From NCBI GenBank assembly GCA_021791715.1, contig JAJYWB010000006.1, positions 1 through 64,000 on the forward strand: 64,000 nucleotides of DNA, given 5' to 3'. The position numbers were made by a program, and so were the translations under genes. Positions 26,998 through 36,160 of this stretch are shown here, in pieces. The first letter of the stretch is position 1. Every line of letters starts with the position of its first letter. The DNA is from Planctomycetota bacterium. Its GTDB lineage: Bacteria > Planctomycetota > Planctomycetia > Isosphaerales > Isosphaeraceae. The notes below the pieces were generated by a model. It ran no database searches and had not been told where the DNA came from. It was given only the letters and a program-made list of their open reading frames with translations.

Positions 26998-28982
26998 CGG
27001 CGATCGCTTCCCGGAGAGGCGAATCGAGGAAACACTCGGACGAGCCCGCGATGAAGCCGAGCCGGATTTTCGGCGTTGAAATCGAACCCTGTAAACTCGT
27101 AATCAAGCCTTTTACTTATATAACAATCTCGCTCTTTTTTCTTTTCGCTTCGGCTTGCGCTTCGATCGCGTGGCTTCGCGTTTCGTTCGATTCGAAAGAG
27201 CCCGGAGTCGAACGTCGCGTCAAAGATCTGAAAATCGTCGATTCTTTAGGGAATCGACTTTCGATCGCCGAACGATGCGGCGAAGCGGGGATCATGCTCG
27301 TCTTCGTCGACCCCGACCGAGCGTCTTTCAACACACGCGCCGAACGGACGCTCGAACGACTCGCGAACCGATATAAAAAATCTCTAACATTTTGGTTTGT
27401 GGTTTCCCAAGCCGACGCGGTCGGCGAAACCGCGGCGCGTCTCGGCTTTCGTTCGGGTCGGTCTTTCCCGGTGTTGTTCGATCCTCGGCAAGAACTCGCC
27501 GAGCGAACGGGAGTCGAGTCGCTCCCGACCGCGGCGCTGATCGATCGCTCCGGACTCGTGACGTACCTCGGCCCGATCGAAGATCAAAAAGAGGATCGAT
27601 TCAACAGACAAATTGATATTGATTCAGATGATCGGATCGGTTTGGAGCGAATCGTCGAGAAGTTCGCCGGGGGATCGCTTCGCAATCCCGTCGTGATCGC
27701 GATCGATCGAGGCGAACCGCTCGATCCAAGGCGATCGGTCGGATCGAAAGAATCCATCACATATGAACGAGACATTGAGCCGATTCTCCGTTCGCGTTGC
27801 TCGGGGTGTCATCGTCCGCGCGAGGCGGGGCCGTTTCCGTTATTAACATATCGCGACGCGGCCAAGCGAGCGAGTTTTCTCCGCGATATCGTCGTCGAAA
27901 GGCGTATGCCCCCCTGGAAACCGAAATCGGGGTTCGGCGATTTTCTCGACGAGACGCGACTGACGCGACACGAGATCGGCGTTTTATCGACGTGGGCCGA
28001 TCGGGGCGCTCCCGAAGGAGCGCGGAGCGAGTCGAGAGCTCTAACTCAAGGTGAATCGGGGGAAGCGACGACCTCGGTCGAGGGAGATTCGAGGCTCGGC
28101 GAGCCCGATCTCATTCTCAAGCTCGACGGATCGTTCCCGATCCCCGAGTTCGGCGACGAATATCGAGCCTTCGTACTGCCGATCCCGATCGACCGCGACG
28201 TCGCGATCTCGGCGGTCGAATTTCGTCCCGATAATCGAAGGGTCGTTCATCACGCTCGGCTTTATCTTGATCCGACCGACGAGAGCCGACGACGCGATCA
28301 GGGGGATTCCAAACCAGGGTTTGCGTCGTGGGGCGGTAACGACATCCTCAAGCCGGGATTGGGAGCGTGGACGCCGGGTTCGATCGCGCGAAAATCTCCT
28401 CCCGGCGTCGGCTCCGTTATCAAAAAAGGGTCGGATCTTGTTCTTTTAATTCATTATCATGGAACCGGAAAGCGCGAGGTCGATCGGTCGAGCGTTGGGC
28501 TGTTTTTTTCCAAAACGCCGATCGAGCGAACGTGGCGGAGCGTTCCTTTGAGCACGGCGAAGATCGACATTCCCGCCGGAGAGGCTCGTTATCGGATCGA
28601 TCTTTCGGCCAAGCTTCCCGCGAACGTTCACGCGTACTCGGTGGCGCCGCACGGGCATTATCTTTTGCGTGAGATCAAATTATGGGCGATTTTGCCCGAC
28701 GGTTCGATTCGTCGGCTGTTGTGGATCGACGATTGGGATTTCCAATGGCAGGGTAATTATCATTTCGCGGTTCCGATCGCGCTTCCCACCGGAACCGAGT
28801 TGCGTGTGAAGGCGATTTACGACAATTCGTCGGCCAATCCTTTGAATCCGAATAGCCCGCCGCGGCGGGTCGTCTTCGGTCCATCGAGCGTCGACGAGAT
28901 GCTCGGCTGCCACATCCAAATTCTACCCGACGGTCCCGACGACGAGCGAAAGATCGTTGAGAAGTGGCCGCATTCGCTTTAA
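26994..28982 (+). CDS. Redoxin-cytochrome c-copper monooxygenase-like fusion, exported (662 aa)
   Basis: A membrane anchor at about 40-62 (ITISLFFLFASACASIAWLR) is followed by a thioredoxin/AhpC-like domain to about 230 that lacks the CxxC pair (GEAGIMLVFVDPDR). A haem site CSGCH lies at about 269-273 in a 'RDIEPILRSRCSGCHRP' setting typical of planctomycete cytochrome modules. The C-terminal half resembles type II copper ascorbate-dependent monooxygenases: VVHHARLY near 416, LIHYHGTG near 487, APHGHYL near 554 and the WDFQWQGNYHF motif near 580. The reaction is unknown; the layout suggests electron delivery from haem to copper outside the cytoplasm. It is coupled to the upstream acyltransferase gene. 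Confidence 0.85.
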   Translation: MTAIASRRGESRKHSDEPAMKPSRIFGVEIEPCKLVIKPFTYITISLFFLFASACASIAWLRVSFDSKEPGVERRVKDLKIVDSLGNRLSIAERCGEAGIMLVFVDPDRASFNTRAERTLERLANRYKKSLTFWFVVSQADAVGETAARLGFRSGRSFPVLFDPRQELAERTGVESLPTAALIDRSGLVTYLGPIEDQKEDRFNRQIDIDSDDRIGLERIVEKFAGGSLRNPVVIAIDRGEPLDPRRSVGSKESITYERDIEPILRSRCSGCHRPREAGPFPLLTYRDAAKRASFLRDIVVERRMPPWKPKSGFGDFLDETRLTRHEIGVLSTWADRGAPEGARSESRALTQGESGEATTSVEGDSRLGEPDLILKLDGSFPIPEFGDEYRAFVLPIPIDRDVAISAVEFRPDNRRVVHHARLYLDPTDESRRRDQGDSKPGFASWGGNDILKPGLGAWTPGSIARKSPPGVGSVIKKGSDLVLLIHYHGTGKREVDRSSVGLFFSKTPIERTWRSVPLSTAKIDIPAGEARYRIDLSAKLPANVHAYSVAPHGHYLLREIKLWAILPDGSIRRLLWIDDWDFQWQGNYHFAVPIALPTGTELRVKAIYDNSSANPLNPNSPPRRVVFGPSSVDEMLGCHIQILPDGPDDERKIVEKWPHSL

Positions 28983-29188
28983 GATATGCGATAAACTTAA
29001 TTTTTCATGGATAACGATTGGATTCGTTCGACGGCGATTTTTCCTGGATCGCTCGCTTTGATCCTCGGCGATCCGCCGGGCTCTTTCATCACGACTTCGC
29101 TCGCATTATGATCGTCGCTCGGTTCGTCGGGTCGGCGAACCGTACGCCTCTTGATCGTTCCCCAGGACCGTTCCGAGGAGAAACCGCC

Positions 29189-30688
29189 GTGAATCGCCGT
29201 CGTTCAACGAACGCCTTAACGACTATCCGGATCTTTTTTTGGGCGTTTTTCATCTTCGTCGCCTGGGTATCGGCGGCGCCCGCTCGCCAAGAGAAGGCGG
29301 GCGAATCCGATCAAAAACTCGTTCTTCGCGCCCCCACTCCGAATCGCGTTTATCAACGCGATCAGGCGGGTTTCGGCGAGATCAAACTCGATCTTGTTAA
29401 CAAAGAAAAATACAAAAATATTCAAGTTCTAGTTATGGGAGGCGAAGGTTTTGACACGGTGATCGAGGAGGCCGAATTCGGCGACGGCGTTTTAAGGGGA
29501 ATTCCAACGGGAGGCCCTTATTTGATCAACATTCGGGCCGACGAAGATTCGGTCGAGGTCGATCCTATTTATGTCGGCGACGTTTGGATCCTCGCGGGTC
29601 AATCGAATATGGAGGGGGTGGCGGATTTAATCGACGTCACTCCGCCGAATCCCAAAGTGATGTTGTTGGGTATGGACGGTAAATGGGACGAGGCCAAGGA
29701 ACCGCTTCATTGGCTCGTCGATTCACCCGATCCTGTGCATTCGGGAGATCCCGCGAACCGCGCCGAGCGTTCTAAAAGGATGCACGCGAACCGGCGAAAA
29801 GGAGCGGGGCTGGGTTTGCCTTTCGGCGTCGCGATGACCGAGGCTCTCGGCGTGCCGATCGGCTTGGTCGCGTGCGCTCACGGCGGGACGAGCATGGAGC
29901 AATGGAGCCCGGCGAAGAAAGGCGAAGAAGGTAAGAGCCTGTACGGGTCGATGTTGCGGCAATTCGAGCTCGCCGGAGGTAAAGCCCGCGGCGTTCTTTG
30001 GTATCAAGGCGAAAGCGACGCCAATCCGAACGCCGCGCCCAAATACGCCAAGGTGATGGAGGAATTCATCGCCGCGGTTCGAAGCGATTTTCACGATCCC
30101 GACCTGCCGTTTTACCTGGTGCAGATCGGCCGGGTGGTTCGCGGCGGAGATCCCAAAGATTGGAACATGGTGCAAGACGCCGAACGGTTGATTCCCGAGA
30201 AGATCGCGCACACAGCGGTCGCCTCGGTGATCGATCTCGAGCTCGACGACGGGATCCATGTGGGAACGCACGGGCACAAGCGGTTGGGCAAACGTTTGGC
30301 GAATCTGGCGCTGCGTAATTTGTTCGGTCATGTGGGGGCGACGACTCCGACGTTCGAGTCGGTATCGCGCGGGGCTCGCAATCGTCTGATCGTCAAATTT
30401 CGTGATGTGAATTTCTCACAGGAAGACACGCGATTACGCGGCTTGCAGCCGACGCGCCACATCGCCGGATTTTCGTTGCGCAAGGCCGACGGGAGCGAGA
30501 TTCCGCTGATTTTCGACGCGTCGGTCGGCCCCGCTCCCGACACCGTCGTTCTCAAGCTTAACGGTCGACTTCCCGAGGGGGCGTTCCTCTGGTACGGCTG
30601 GGGTTTCGACCCGTACTGCAATCTCGTCGACGCGTGGGACGCCGCCGTCCCCGTGTTCGGCCCGATCGCGCTCGATCCCGTCAAGTGA
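29189..30688 (+). CDS. Sialate O-acetylesterase-like SGNH hydrolase, secreted (499 aa)
   Basis: Removes acetyl groups from sialic acids or other glycans (SASA/CE6-like family). I use the GTG at 29189 behind GAGGAG; it opens a good signal peptide (IRIFFWAFFIFVAWVSAAPA). The SGNH nucleophile block is ILAGQSNMEGVADL near 134-147, and GGTSMEQW, VLWYQGESDAN and the catalytic HVGTHGHKRLGKRL (His) follow in order. The C-terminal 100 residues form a beta-rich add-on domain. Such esterases are common beside glycan-degradation genes in planctomycetes. Here it precedes a ThuA gene by 67 bp on the same strand. Confidence 0.9.
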   Translation: MNRRRSTNALTTIRIFFWAFFIFVAWVSAAPARQEKAGESDQKLVLRAPTPNRVYQRDQAGFGEIKLDLVNKEKYKNIQVLVMGGEGFDTVIEEAEFGDGVLRGIPTGGPYLINIRADEDSVEVDPIYVGDVWILAGQSNMEGVADLIDVTPPNPKVMLLGMDGKWDEAKEPLHWLVDSPDPVHSGDPANRAERSKRMHANRRKGAGLGLPFGVAMTEALGVPIGLVACAHGGTSMEQWSPAKKGEEGKSLYGSMLRQFELAGGKARGVLWYQGESDANPNAAPKYAKVMEEFIAAVRSDFHDPDLPFYLVQIGRVVRGGDPKDWNMVQDAERLIPEKIAHTAVASVIDLELDDGIHVGTHGHKRLGKRLANLALRNLFGHVGATTPTFESVSRGARNRLIVKFRDVNFSQEDTRLRGLQPTRHIAGFSLRKADGSEIPLIFDASVGPAPDTVVLKLNGRLPEGAFLWYGWGFDPYCNLVDAWDAAVPVFGPIALDPVK

Positions 30689-30755
30689 CGAACGAGCGAG
30701 TTGATTCGTGATCATTTGAAAACATAGAGGAGTCATCTTTTCAGGAGATGCTATT

Positions 30756-31553
30756 ATGAAACGATTCTTCGCGGTTTGGGCGACGGTCGCGGTTTGGGCG
30801 ATTTTCGCGGCGGTTTCAAGTTTCGCCGCGGCGGCCGACGCTCCGATCCGGCTTTTGATCATCACGGGGGATCACGGCCACGATTGGAAAACGACGACGA
30901 GGCTGCTGAAAGCCTTCATCGTCGAGCGATCGAAGGGAAAGATCGCGGTCGACGTCACCGAGACTCCCTCGAAGGATTTAACGTCCGAGAATCTCTCGAA
31001 GTATGATGTTATGTTGCTCAATTATAAAGACACGGCCAAGGGATCGGCCGAAACGCGCTGGTCGGACGCGAACAAGCAAGCGTTCGTCGACGCGATCAAG
31101 GGTGGCAAAGGGCTCGTCGTGTATCATCACGCGTCGAGCGCTTTCATCAACCCGAATTGGGACGAATTCGAGAAGATCGTCGGCGGCTGGAGAAAACAAG
31201 GCTTTCACGGACCGAAACACGACTTCACGGTGAAGAAAACCGAGGCGAAGCATCCGATCTCGGACGGACTGCCGAACTCGTTCGCACATACAACCGACGA
31301 ATTGTATCAAAATTCGTTGCTGCCTCCGGGTTCGATCGTCCTCGCCACGGCGTATTCGGATCCGAAGAAACCGCGGGGCACGGGAAAGGACGAGCCCGTG
31401 ATCTGGGTGAGCGAATACGGCAAGGGACGCGTGTTTGAGAACGTTCTCGGGCACGACGAAACGGCGATCGGCGATCCCGAATTTCAGCGTTTCATGGTTC
31501 GAGGAATCGTTTGGGCCGCGGGCGCCGATGTATCCAAGAACGCGGGGGATTGA
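30756..31553 (+). CDS. ThuA domain-containing protein, secreted (265 aa)
   Basis: ThuA (trehalose-utilisation-like, type 1 glutamine amidotransferase fold) of unknown reaction, frequent in planctomycete sugar-catabolic clusters. The signal peptide covers about 1-27 (TVAVWAIFAAVSSFAAAADA). Family motifs: LLIITGDHGHDWKTT, YDVMLLNYKD, GKGLVVYHHASSAF, WRKQGFHGPKHDF, TTDELYQ and the terminal VIWVSEYGKGRVFENVLGHD with FMVRGIVWAAG. The length is usual. The start is preceded by AGGAG. It probably works with the esterase upstream. Confidence 0.9.
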   Translation: MKRFFAVWATVAVWAIFAAVSSFAAAADAPIRLLIITGDHGHDWKTTTRLLKAFIVERSKGKIAVDVTETPSKDLTSENLSKYDVMLLNYKDTAKGSAETRWSDANKQAFVDAIKGGKGLVVYHHASSAFINPNWDEFEKIVGGWRKQGFHGPKHDFTVKKTEAKHPISDGLPNSFAHTTDELYQNSLLPPGSIVLATAYSDPKKPRGTGKDEPVIWVSEYGKGRVFENVLGHDETAIGDPEFQRFMVRGIVWAAGADVSKNAGD

Positions 31554-31738
31554 CTCGGACCGATCGAGCCGGCAATAATTCGCCGGGTGGAATGTTCGTG
31601 CCCGCTTCTACTTATCGCGGTCACGGTGGTTCCAACGCATGATCGGTCCCGTCTCGCCCGCTAAGATACAATTTAAAATGAGCGTCGATCGGCCGTTTTC
31701 ACGGCGATTTTGTACGCACGGGCAAGGACGCCCGCCCC

Positions 31739-32137
31739 TTGTTTTCTCATAGCGTGATCCGTTTGAGAGCGATGATGCCGCGGTCGTCTTTTTCGCCCCC
31801 GCCTGGTTTGCACGATTACGCCTCGGTGAAACTCACCGAGCACGCGTTGGAGCGGTTTATCGAACGGTTTCATATCGAGCCCGAACAAGCCGAAGTTCGG
31901 TTACGAGAATCGCTTAAAAGATCTCGGCGCCTGGGAAGAAACCGCCGAAATCGAACGATCGCGATCCTGGCGACGCTCGAAGAACGACCGTTCGTCGGAT
32001 TGATCAAAGATTCGACATGCCTGACCGTCTTAACTTGGCCGCAATTCGAGCCTCATCTCGCCGAGTTTGGCAGGACTCGACTCCCACGCAAGCACGGTCG
32101 GTTGATTCGCCGCTTGGTCGCTTCCAAACCCGCTTAA
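31739..32137 (+). CDS. Conserved hypothetical protein (132 aa)
   Basis: The body reads KLTEHALERFIERFHIEPEQ, then RLRESLKRSRRLGRN and FVGLIKDSTCLTVLTWPQFE, a small helix-plus-strand fold with a basic C-terminus. The 'LT.HAL.RF..R' opening resembles small toxin-like or nucleic-acid-binding domains, but I cannot assign it. The first Met may be 12-13 residues too far upstream (MMPRSSF is an alternative start). Host-like codon use supports a real gene. Confidence 0.6.
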   Translation: MFSHSVIRLRAMMPRSSFSPPPGLHDYASVKLTEHALERFIERFHIEPEQAEVRLRESLKRSRRLGRNRRNRTIAILATLEERPFVGLIKDSTCLTVLTWPQFEPHLAEFGRTRLPRKHGRLIRRLVASKPA

Positions 32138-32292
32138 AATCGTAGGAAATTGAAAAATTAAGTTGAAAGCGGCGTGAAGCGGTCGTATAGTTCGAATGTA
32201 GGGAAATCAAACGCCCTAATGTCGTGCCTTATTATTGTTATGGATTATTAATTCAGGGACATGGATGTCTTTGGTCGCGGAGGCTTAGCGCC

Positions 32293-32676
32293 ATGCGCGA
32301 TCGGTGTGTCCGTGTTTTTTTTGTGGGGCTGATCCTTGCTTTGCCGTTGCTGATCGAGGCGACGGCGAGCGATGGATCGACGCGAAAGCCCTCTGATTCG
32401 ACGACGTCGTCGGAACCAGCCCGATTTTCCGCGGGACTCCGCATCGACCCCAATCGTTCCATTTTCTGGGTGGAGCTGACGCTTATCGGCGGGCTCGGCC
32501 TGGCTTATCTAACGCGATCGAGTTTGCTTCGTGGCGTGAAATCGGCGCCGATTCGGGTGATCGAAGCGAGCGAGCCTCGGTTCGCCCCGTTGTCGCATCG
32601 CGCCGAGGATCGATCGCGGGGCCGAGCGATTCGGCTCACGCGATGGCGGCTCGGATACGCAAGCAAACTTGGATGA
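32293..32676 (+). CDS. Small membrane/exported hypothetical protein (127 aa)
   Basis: ATG 32293 follows GGAGG at a good distance and opens a signal-like segment ([19 protein letters not shown]). A second hydrophobic helix lies at about 60-78 ([20 protein letters not shown]). The remainder is basic. No family is recognised. The last 41 bp overlap the 3' end of kdsA tail-to-tail. Confidence 0.55.
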   Translation: MRDRCVRVFFVGLILALPLLIEATASDGSTRKPSDSTTSSEPARFSAGLRIDPNRSIFWVELTLIGGLGLAYLTRSSLLRGVKSAPIRVIEASEPRFAPLSHRAEDRSRGRAIRLTRWRLGYASKLG

Positions 32677-33460
32677 GCGACTCGAGGTCGTCGAGTGCGA
32701 GCGCGTTAGGTCCGTCCGAAAGCGCTTGATCGGGATCGGGATGCACTTCGAGAAAAAGCGCATCGCAACCCGCGGCGACCGCGGCCCGCGCGAGGTAAGG
32801 GATCATCGAGCGCTCCCCCGCCGATTTTCCCTGCCCTGCGCTCGGTAATTGAACCGAGTGCGTGGCGTCAAAAACGACCGGAGCGCCCGCCGATTGCATG
32901 ATCGGTATCGATCGAAAATCGTTCACCAAACGTCCGTAGCCGAACGACGAACCGCGTTCGGTCAACATCACCCCCGCCGATCCGCTTTCGACGACCTTCG
33001 CCACGACGTGTGTCATATCCCACGGCGCCATAAATTGACCTTTTTTGACGTTGACGGGACGCCCGGTGGCCGCGGCGGCTTCGAGCAGATCGGTCTGCCG
33101 CGCCAAAAACGCCGGAATTTGCAGCAAATCGACGACCTCGGCGATCGTCGCGGCCTGAATCGTCTCATGAACGTCGGTCGTCACCGGAAGCCCCGTCTCG
33201 GCTTTCACGCGTTCAAAGATCTTCATGCCGGCTTCGAGTCCGGGCCCGCGGTAACTCGTTTTGGACGTCCGATTCGCCTTGTCGAAAGACGCCTTGAAAA
33301 TCAGCGGCACGTTCAGCCTCCCGCAGATCTCGACGAGCCTTCGCGCGACGACAAACGTCACGTCTCCCGGCTCCATCACGCAAGGACCCGCGATGAGCGC
33401 GAGCGGCTCGCCCCGGCCGATCTTCACCCCTCCAACGCGAACAGGATTGGGAACCTCCAT
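32636..33460 (-). CDS. kdsA: 3-deoxy-D-manno-octulosonate 8-phosphate synthase
   Basis: Condenses PEP with arabinose 5-phosphate to KDO-8-P, the first committed step of the KDO unit of lipopolysaccharide. It has 274 aa from ATG 33460 with AAGGAG upstream; the longer frame adds 47 unrelated residues. Conserved blocks: [11 protein letters not shown] (Cys27, the metal ligand of the metal-dependent class; E. coli has Asn), [39 protein letters not shown] and [15 protein letters not shown], then [18 protein letters not shown]. It shows that the organism makes an LPS-type outer membrane. Confidence 0.95.
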   Translation of the reverse strand: MEVPNPVRVGGVKIGRGEPLALIAGPCVMEPGDVTFVVARRLVEICGRLNVPLIFKASFDKANRTSKTSYRGPGLEAGMKIFERVKAETGLPVTTDVHETIQAATIAEVVDLLQIPAFLARQTDLLEAAAATGRPVNVKKGQFMAPWDMTHVVAKVVESGSAGVMLTERGSSFGYGRLVNDFRSIPIMQSAGAPVVFDATHSVQLPSAGQGKSAGERSMIPYLARAAVAAGCDALFLEVHPDPDQALSDGPNALALDDLESLIQVCLRIRAAIA

Positions 33461-33512
33461 GTCGATCAAACTCCTTAAAAAGTATAAGCGCGCGAAAATT
33501 TCATAAGCATCG

Positions 33513-34475
33513 TTATGTATGATGCTTGCGATGATGTTCTGGAACGACGATATCGATCGCCGCGGGAAGTATCCGCACCTCAAATCGCGCGGAATCTTCA
33601 AGCCGGTCGGCGCCGATCCGTCCCGCGGGATCGCCGTCGAGTTGAACGGGAACGTCGGCTGCGGATTCGATCGTCACGCTCCGAACCGAGCGATGTACGA
33701 CCCCCGGCTTTTCGAGGTGAATTCCGCGGAAAACGAGCCAAAGGTAACGGAGCATGCGGAACGGCCCCGCGTCGCGAAACACGACAAGGTCGAGTCGGCC
33801 GTCGTCGTCGAGCGCCGCCGGGGCGACGGGGAGCCCGAGCGCATACCTCGGTAAATTGAAGAGGAACACGGTCGATCCGACGAGCACGGTCTCTTCGCCC
33901 GGGTCTTCAATTCGAACTCGAAGCGAGGGAAACCGGTATTCCAGGCTCGATTCGAGCACGGGCGAAACGTATGCGGCCCGCGAAGTCGGCCGAGCGACTC
34001 CCGATCCCCCCAAACGAGCGAGGTGGTGGCGAAACACGACGTCGGCGTCGAACCCGAAGCCCGCCATGAGCGTGAACTTACGCTCGCCGGCGACTCCGAG
34101 ATCGATCCGCCGAATTCGCCCCGAAGCGATCGTCGCGGCGACCCGCTCGGGACAATCACGGATGCCATAATGCCGAGCGAAAAGATTCTCGGTCCCCGCC
34201 GGAAGGACCGAGATCGGCACGTCGGGGGCTTCGTTGACAAGCGCAGCGACCGTCCCGTCCCCCCCGACCGCGACCAGACATCGACACGTCGAATCGCCCC
34301 GCGCCCGCGCGACGACTTCGGCTCGCTCGTCATGAGTCCAGCAAATCCGCGAAGCCAAACCGCGCCGGCCGAGCGCGTCGGCGAGCCGCTCGACTTTCAC
34401 TCGACCCCCGCCGACGCCCGAATGACGGTTCGCGACGACTCCCACCCAGCCGTTCGCCGAGCGAGCTCTCCACAT
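33513..34475 (-). CDS. Diacylglycerol kinase-like lipid kinase (DAGK catalytic domain, 320 aa)
   Basis: YegS/DgkB-type kinase that phosphorylates a lipid. It starts with [16 protein letters not shown], then [16 protein letters not shown] with the GGDGT nucleotide-binding motif, [29 protein letters not shown], and [18 protein letters not shown] with a QLDGDPAG ending. All are in family order. I start at ATG 34475 (MWRARSANG), because upstream sequence up to 34562 holds a direct-repeat unit and has no family match. The kinase is near kdsA, which hints at envelope lipid metabolism. Confidence 0.88.
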   Translation of the reverse strand: MWRARSANGWVGVVANRHSGVGGGRVKVERLADALGRRGLASRICWTHDERAEVVARARGDSTCRCLVAVGGDGTVAALVNEAPDVPISVLPAGTENLFARHYGIRDCPERVAATIASGRIRRIDLGVAGERKFTLMAGFGFDADVVFRHHLARLGGSGVARPTSRAAYVSPVLESSLEYRFPSLRVRIEDPGEETVLVGSTVFLFNLPRYALGLPVAPAALDDDGRLDLVVFRDAGPFRMLRYLWLVFRGIHLEKPGVVHRSVRSVTIESAADVPVQLDGDPAGRIGADRLEDSARFEVRILPAAIDIVVPEHHRKHHT

Positions 34476-34523
34476 CGTCCGTACGTCAATCGTCGAAGCC
34501 GTCGACACTTCTATTTCCACTCC

Positions 34524-34617
34524 GATCCGATCGCCCGGTGATCGATCCCGCTCGCTCGCCACGACAAAACGTTCCGCTACGCCGCTTCGATCCGATCGCC
34601 CGGTGATCGATCCCGCT
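34524..34617 (+). repeat. 29-bp direct repeat pair
   Basis: Two identical copies at 34524-34552 and 34589-34617, starting GATCCGATCGCCCGGTGATC, 65 bp apart, just upstream of the lipid-kinase gene. The sequence between and after them is also partly similar (ACGACAAAACGTTCC and ACGACGAAGCGTTCC), so this is a decayed 65-bp tandem duplication. Confidence 0.85.
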
Positions 34618-35081
34618 GTCCATCACGACGAAGCGTTCCGAAACGCGGCGCACCCGGCCGCGTCGCCGTCGACCGATCGTAACGCCGCCGACTTGAAGGG
34701 TCAACTTGCAAACTGAATAACGAAAATTTATGTGATTATTATTTAGGAAAATGATCGAGCCGTTCGACGTCGTGAATTTCACAAAACGAAACGTTCGGTT
34801 CATCTTCGTTCGGCTCTCGACACGTCCGCGTCGCATGCGAGCATCGGCGTTTCGATGGATACGAATAAAAAAAGTAAACCGATCCATTGAAACCCGTTCT
34901 CATCGGCGGCGAACTCGTGTTAAACTCGGTAGAGTTGAACGATTGGCGGCGTCCTCGCTGGAGATCCGCGGTCGATCGTTCGAGACGTTCGGGAATCGAT
35001 TGGAAACCCGAACTTAAACATGATCCGGACCCGCCCAACCCCCCCGTTGAACGTCCAACCCCAAGATGAATCCTTCCAAGC
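34618..35081. other. Intergenic region between divergent genes
   Basis: No gene is supported. It presumably carries promoters for the lipid-kinase gene (minus) and the phosphotransferase gene (plus). An AT-rich patch at 34715-34750 is the best promoter candidate. Confidence 0.45.
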
Positions 35082-36083
35082 ATGATCGAGCTTACAAAAG
35101 AAAACGCGGGGGCTTACTGGAGAAACCGCGCCGGATTGACGGCGACCGAGTCGATCGATGTCGCCGAATTGGCGGGAGGAGTTTCGAACGTCGTCCTCAA
35201 GGTTTCGGTCGCTGGTTGTGATCCTATTATATTGAAACAATCACGCGAGCAACTGCGCACTCGAGCCGCGTGGTTCAGCCGATTGGATCGGATCTGGAGC
35301 GAGCGCGCCGCGCTCGATTTGCTGGGGTCGATTCTCCCCCCCGGGAACGTTCCCGCGGTTCTTTTCGCCGATCCCGACAATTACGTTTTGGCGATTTCGG
35401 CGGCGCCCGCGGGGTCGATCGTTTGGAAAGAAATGTTGCTCAACCGATCGATCGATCCCGCGATCGGCGCTCGAGCGGGCGATCTATTAGGATTAATCCA
35501 CGTAAAAGCGATCGATCATGAATTGCTCTCGGGCAGGCTCGCCGACGTCGTCGTTTTTGATCAATTGCGGGTCGATCCGTATTATCGAACCGTCGCGCGG
35601 GCGCACGCCGATATCGAGCCGATGATTCATGAACTTATCGTGCGGATGCGAACCGCCGAGCCTAAGACATTTGTACACGCCGATTTTAGTCCTAAAAACA
35701 TGCTTATTCATAATAGCAATCCGTTCGTCGTCGATTTTGAAACGGCGCACGCGGGAGACGCGGCTTTCGATCTCGGTTTTTTCTTGTCGCACCTTTCGCT
35801 CAAAACGAACTTGCTCGCGTCGAATCGGCTTGAATTTCTCGAACTGATCGCCGCGTTTCGATCGGCTTATGATCGGCGAATCGCGGGTTCGCCGTTCGAT
35901 AACGATCGATTTCGCGGTCGGGTCGTCGCGCATACGCTCGCTTGCGCGTTGGCGAGGATCGACGGCAAAAGCCCCGTCGAATACTTGCCCGACGATCTTC
36001 GCCGCTCGATCCGCGAGAAGGCGCTCGACGCGATCGTCGATCGCGTTTCTTCGTGGGATGATTTCGTCGCGCGATTTCTATAG
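35082..36083 (+). CDS. Aminoglycoside phosphotransferase-like small-molecule kinase (333 aa)
   Basis: A protein-kinase-fold enzyme of the APH/choline/methylthioribose kinase superfamily. Family residues: LAGGVSNVVLKV glycine-rich region near 30-41, K52 in IILKQS, catalytic loop VHADFSPKNML at 198-208 (Asp201, Asn206), and metal-binding VVDFETAHAGDAAFDLGFF with Asp218. No signal peptide. The substrate is not evident; antibiotic resistance is not implied. It lies 77 bp upstream of the enolase-like gene on the same strand, so the pair may act in one pathway on a phosphorylated acid or sugar. Confidence 0.87.
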   Translation: MIELTKENAGAYWRNRAGLTATESIDVAELAGGVSNVVLKVSVAGCDPIILKQSREQLRTRAAWFSRLDRIWSERAALDLLGSILPPGNVPAVLFADPDNYVLAISAAPAGSIVWKEMLLNRSIDPAIGARAGDLLGLIHVKAIDHELLSGRLADVVVFDQLRVDPYYRTVARAHADIEPMIHELIVRMRTAEPKTFVHADFSPKNMLIHNSNPFVVDFETAHAGDAAFDLGFFLSHLSLKTNLLASNRLEFLELIAAFRSAYDRRIAGSPFDNDRFRGRVVAHTLACALARIDGKSPVEYLPDDLRRSIREKALDAIVDRVSSWDDFVARFL

Positions 36084-36160
36084 AATTCACGGACCCGGGA
36101 GCGCTCGATCGCCGAGATCGAACGCATCCTGATAGCGCGATTTTTTGGGAGGGTCGTCGC

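Noticed and set aside
35082..36083. Antibiotic-resistance gene
   Set aside because: The APH fold alone does not indicate aminoglycoside resistance; substrate pockets of this superfamily are diverse.
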